Below, piece by piece: positions 61,331 through 64,000 of a DNA stretch of 64,000 bases. The stretch covers positions 868,001 through 932,000 of the forward strand of contig NZ_WKKF01000001.1 in NCBI RefSeq assembly GCF_009674765.1, written 5' to 3'. Origin of the DNA: Metabacillus idriensis. Its GTDB lineage: Bacteria; Bacillota; Bacilli; Bacillales; Bacillaceae. Both the position numbers and the translations under genes were made by a program. The notes under the pieces are model-generated. The model did not search any database. It saw only the letters and a list, made by a program, of their open reading frames with translations, and was not told where the DNA came from. Position 1 is the first letter of the stretch; each line of letters begins with the position of its first letter.

Positions 61331-62077
61331 GTGCTTAGCCTACTGTTTAAACTTGGCAAAAAGAAACCAACTTTAGAAGAGACCGTCTTGCAGATCCAAG
61401 ATGGGGACCAGCAAATGCAGAACACACTAATTGACCAATATAAACCTTTCGTGGCAAAAACCGTTTCTTCGGTCTGCAAAAGGTACATTGATGAGAGAGA
61501 CGATGAATTCAGTATCGGACTCATTGCTTTTAATGAGGCCATTGAAAAGTATTCAACTGAAAAAGGGAGCTCGCTTCTTGCGTTCGCCGAATTGATTATA
61601 AAGAGAAAAGTGATCGATTATATCCGGAAAGAAGCAAGAAATGCGCAGACCGTGAACATTGACCTTCAGGAGCATGAAGAAGGCGAAGTCTCGCAAAGCA
61701 AGATCGAGGCGGATCTGTCAATTGAAGAGCATCAGAAACTGATCGAGCAAGAACAGCGCAGAGAAGAGATTATTTACTTCCAGACAGTGCTGCAGGAATT
61801 TGGCTTGTCTTTTTCAGAACTGATGGAGCAATCTCCAAAGCATATGGATGCAAGACAAAATGCAATTAAGGTGGCGCAAATTCTTATTGAACATGATGAA
61901 CTCAAGCGCATCTTGTTCGCAAAAAAACAGCTGCCGGTCAAACAGCTTGAGGCGCTTGTATCTGTCAGTCGCAAAACTATAGAGAGAAATAGAAAATATA
62001 TTATTGCAATGACAATTATTTTATCTGGGGATTACATTTATCTGAAAGACTATATAAGAGGGGTGCTTCAATCATGA
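61331..62077 (+). CDS. sigI: RNA polymerase sigma factor SigI
   Basis: SigI directs heat- and envelope-stress genes in Bacillus. The 248-residue protein has the SigI-type sigma-2 region (DQYKPFVAKTVSSVCKRYIDERDDEFSIGLIAFNEAIEKY, then LLAFAELIIKRKVIDYIRKE) and the SigI-specific C-terminal half (PVKQLEALVSVSRKTIERNRKYIIAMTIILSGDYIYLKDYI). GTG start with GAGGTGAG upstream. It overlaps rsgI by 4 bp, the conserved sigI-rsgI arrangement. Confidence 0.95.
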   Translation: MLSLLFKLGKKKPTLEETVLQIQDGDQQMQNTLIDQYKPFVAKTVSSVCKRYIDERDDEFSIGLIAFNEAIEKYSTEKGSSLLAFAELIIKRKVIDYIRKEARNAQTVNIDLQEHEEGEVSQSKIEADLSIEEHQKLIEQEQRREEIIYFQTVLQEFGLSFSELMEQSPKHMDARQNAIKVAQILIEHDELKRILFAKKQLPVKQLEALVSVSRKTIERNRKYIIAMTIILSGDYIYLKDYIRGVLQS

Positions 62078-63246
62078 AAAAAGGGATCGTCGTTGATCGA
62101 AATGATGATTACGTTACATTACTTACCCCCGATGGACAATTTTTGAAAGCAAACAAACAAAAACGTTCATACGAGCTGGGTGAGGAAATTACTTTTTTTC
62201 AACTTTCAGATACAAGCGAAAGGGCAAAGTCATTAAGCATCTTTAATTTGCACGGAATAAGAAACGGGTTATTGACAGTTATGGCTATTATTCTTCTTTT
62301 TTTTACAGTGCTGCCCGTTTTTAAAGATGACAAAGTGTATGCTTACATGACAATTGATATCAATCCAAGCTTTGAACTAAGATTGAATGAAAAGCTTCAG
62401 GTCGTGCAGATCGAGCCGATGAATGAAGATGGGAAAAAAATGCTTGGTGATATAAAAGACTGGAAAAACAGAAAAATCTCAGACGTTTTTACCAAAATTG
62501 TCGACAAAAGCAAAGATTTAGGCTATTTAAAGGGCGGTAAAGAAATATTTATTACAACGGTGACCACAGATAACAAACATGAATCTGCCAAAAAGAAAAT
62601 GCTTGCGGATGTTGATGAACTGAAACACTCATATGAAAGCGAAAATGTGAAAGTCAGTGCAGTTGAGGCGGATGTTGAGACTAGAAAAAAAGCGTCAGAT
62701 CAAGGCATTTCAACCGGCAAGTATATGCAATTAAACCCCAAACCTGCCAAACAGCCTGCAGAAACTCCTCCTTCAAAAGAAAATAAGGGCGAGAAAGAAG
62801 AAGGAAAGCAAGAGACACCTATTCATTCAGATGAAGAAGAAACCAGCAAGGAAACGCCTCCAGCCTTGAAGCCTCCTGCGGAAGAGACAGAAAAACAAGC
62901 GCCTCCTGAAAAACCGGCAAAAAGAGAAAAGCCTGAAATAAAAGAGGAAGAGCTGAAAGAGACGATTCCGGAGAAGAAAAAAGTCATTCCTGAGCCGCCT
63001 CAAGATAAAGTATCGATAAAAGATACAGATAAAGAAGCTGAGAAAGCAAAAAAAGAAGCAGAGAAAAAGCGGCGTGAAAACGAAAAGGGCAAATGGCAGC
63101 GTGAAGACAGAGATGACGATGAAGATGATGACGACGATAGAGATGAAGATAGAAGAGAAAAAAATTGGGGCAAGTATCAAGATGATCGAGACAGAGATGA
63201 TGATGACGATGAAGACGACGAGGGGTCAAGATCTGATCGTGATTAA
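62074..63246 (+). CDS. rsgI: Anti-sigma-I factor RsgI
   Basis: The 390-residue protein has an N-terminal RsgI domain that binds SigI (MKKGIVVDRNDDYVTLLTPDG), one membrane helix (about 64-82) and the conserved extracytoplasmic YMTIDINPSFELRLNEKLQVV domain. A long disordered tail follows, first Pro/Lys/Glu-rich and then strongly Asp/Arg/Glu-rich (DDDRDEDRRE-type runs). The tail has no carbohydrate-binding module of the clostridial kind. It is translationally coupled to sigI. Confidence 0.93.
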   Translation: MKKGIVVDRNDDYVTLLTPDGQFLKANKQKRSYELGEEITFFQLSDTSERAKSLSIFNLHGIRNGLLTVMAIILLFFTVLPVFKDDKVYAYMTIDINPSFELRLNEKLQVVQIEPMNEDGKKMLGDIKDWKNRKISDVFTKIVDKSKDLGYLKGGKEIFITTVTTDNKHESAKKKMLADVDELKHSYESENVKVSAVEADVETRKKASDQGISTGKYMQLNPKPAKQPAETPPSKENKGEKEEGKQETPIHSDEEETSKETPPALKPPAEETEKQAPPEKPAKREKPEIKEEELKETIPEKKKVIPEPPQDKVSIKDTDKEAEKAKKEAEKKRRENEKGKWQREDRDDDEDDDDDRDEDRREKNWGKYQDDRDRDDDDDEDDEGSRSDRD

Positions 63247-63318
63247 TTCATAAAGTGCCAAAAAGAATGATTAGAGCGGATTGGCGCTTTTTAGTTTTTA
63301 CATAGCTTGTAATAGGAG

Positions 63319-63350
63319 AACCGCCGGGTGCATGCACCCGGCGGTTTTTG
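63319..63350. terminator. Bidirectional terminator
   Basis: ACCGCCGGGTGCATGCACCC then GGCGGT form a perfect GC-rich palindromic hairpin ending in Ts, between rsgI and the convergent SASP gene. Confidence 0.88.
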
Positions 63351-63355
63351 CCATG

Positions 63356-63562
63356 TTATTCAGTTTTAGAAGGTTGTCCGCCAAGTCCTGCTTGTGCTTG
63401 AGCGACTAAGCGTTTTGTGATTTCTCCGCCAACAGATCCGTTAGAGCGTGCTGCTGTATCAGATCCAAGAGTTACTCCAAATTCCTGAGCAATTTCATAT
63501 TTAATTTGATCCAGTGCCTGTTCAATTCCTGGAACAAGTAATTTGTTGCTGCTGCGTGCCAT
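63356..63562 (-). CDS. Alpha/beta-type small acid-soluble spore protein
   Basis: The 68-residue protein coats spore DNA. It shows the alpha/beta SASP signature [20 protein letters not shown] and [17 protein letters not shown], including the germination protease site after E in EFGV. I start at ATG before ARSSNKLLV (63562), with AAGGAG upstream. A sigma-G-like promoter lies ~50 bp upstream. Confidence 0.95.
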   Translation of the reverse strand: MARSSNKLLVPGIEQALDQIKYEIAQEFGVTLGSDTAARSNGSVGGEITKRLVAQAQAGLGGQPSKTE

Positions 63563-63611
63563 TGTTTTCAACTCCTTTTTATTAAGTGATGCAGCCCTTA
63601 TTGGCTGTTCC

Positions 63612-63642
63612 TATAGTGTTGATTTCAGCAGAAAAAATATAC
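63612..63642 (-). promoter_or_regulatory. Sigma-G-like promoter of the SASP gene
   Basis: On the minus strand GTATAT, an 18-bp spacer and CACTATA approximate the forespore consensus (TGMATA-N16-18-CATACTA), ~50 bp before the SASP start, as expected for a SASP gene. Confidence 0.55.
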
Positions 63643-63738
63643 TGGCAATTGTCACCGTACATCAGCATGAATAGGTGCTGAATGAAAGTGATGGAATAAC
63701 AAAAACTACCTTCACATACTAAAGGAGGCGGTGAAGAG

Positions 63739-64000
63739 ATGGATATCCGAAGCGGCACGTTTTTCTGGCCTGAAACACTGGCTGCTAAGCCTTTTCCAGC
63801 CTTGGAGGAGGATATCAGCTGTGACGTCCTAATCATCGGAGGCGGCGAGTCTGGTGCCCACTGTGCTTATTTTTTAAGTGAAACAGAAATGGACGTCGTA
63901 TTGGTTGAAAAGGATCGGGCCGGCAGCGGAAGTTCGAGTGCAAATACCGGACTGCTGCAATATTCGAATGATAAAATGCTGACAGCCTGCGCAAACTCCT
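63739..64000 (+). CDS. FAD-dependent oxidoreductase (DAO family), N-terminal part
   Basis: The gene continues past the window edge; 87 residues are visible. The Rossmann FAD-binding motif DVLIIGGGESGAHCAYFLSE lies at about residues 29-48, followed by VVLVEKDRAGSGSSSANTGLLQYS, typical of D-amino-acid-oxidase-type flavoproteins. The Gly-rich loop reads GGGESG, where most relatives have GGGITG. AAAGGAGG is 10 nt before the ATG. Confidence 0.85.
   Translation, partial: MDIRSGTFFWPETLAAKPFPALEEDISCDVLIIGGGESGAHCAYFLSETEMDVVLVEKDRAGSGSSSANTGLLQYSNDKMLTACANS

Overview
The window comes from a spore-forming, low-to-moderate GC Gram-positive of the Bacillaceae, close to Bacillus sensu lato (a Metabacillus- or Priestia-like genome would fit; the species cannot be fixed from sequence alone). 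The evidence is an alpha/beta-type SASP, a YjcZ-type spore peptide, a Spo0E-family phosphatase, tnrA, sigI-rsgI, yuaF-floT, ykoGH-like regulators, a forespore-type Ku/LigD pair, GGAGG ribosome sites and promoters that read as sigma-A, sigma-B, sigma-D, sigma-G and sigma-W sites. It is ordinary chromosome. I see no rRNA, tRNA, prophage, transposase or CRISPR array.

Layout. 1-0.9 kb: end of a TerD gene and a vWA protein. 1.6-10.5 kb: a seven-gene muropeptide recycling operon, murQ-murR-murP-mupG-amiE-nagZ-namZ. It combines the secreted B. subtilis-type exo-enzymes (AmiE, NagZ, NamZ) with the cytoplasmic S. aureus-type MupG. 10.8-21.3 kb: small membrane proteins, a YitT protein, an RsbR-like GAF-STAS protein behind a sigma-B promoter, a GDPD, a two-component system with two PepSY proteins, and yuaF-floT behind a sigma-W promoter. 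21.4-25.1 kb: a glycerate operon (CdaR regulator, GntP permease, glycerate kinase). 25.2-27.3 kb: a second two-component system. 27.3-28.4 kb: a gene-free block of tandem repeats. 28.6-31.2 kb: a Bax-1 inhibitor-like protein and an ECF sigma/DUF4179 anti-sigma pair. 31.6-36.7 kb: four sugar oxidoreductase/isomerase genes plus a LacI regulator, with two LacI operators and a cre. 36.9-39.3 kb: an AbrB-like protein, a lipoprotein, a Spo0E-like protein and divergent ohrR/ohr.

39.3-42.2 kb is the most interesting locus. A subtilisin gene carrying two compensating frameshifts is divergent from an NprR-like HTH-TPR regulator. Directly behind the regulator lies a 51-residue secreted precursor ending in three perfect copies of SEPDHPKIV, encoded with synonymous differences. 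This looks like a complete RNPP quorum-sensing cassette with its likely protease target.

42.5-64 kb: a chemoreceptor, tnrA with a TnrA box, an FbpA-like peptide, a decayed YcgL-type nucleotidyltransferase, mobA, a MarR regulator, a large RND pump, ku and ligD with a HAD phosphatase between them, an aldehyde dehydrogenase, an UppP-like phosphatase, a DedA protein, a TerC-family protein, sigI-rsgI, a SASP and the start of a FAD oxidoreductase.

Two repeat families run through the window. One is a ~220-bp, almost entirely palindromic element (five copies), three of which carry an extra hairpin module starting exactly at a stop codon. The other is a set of contiguous tandem arrays at separate loci: three have a 52-bp period and one a 44/41-bp period, and some share recognisable motifs.
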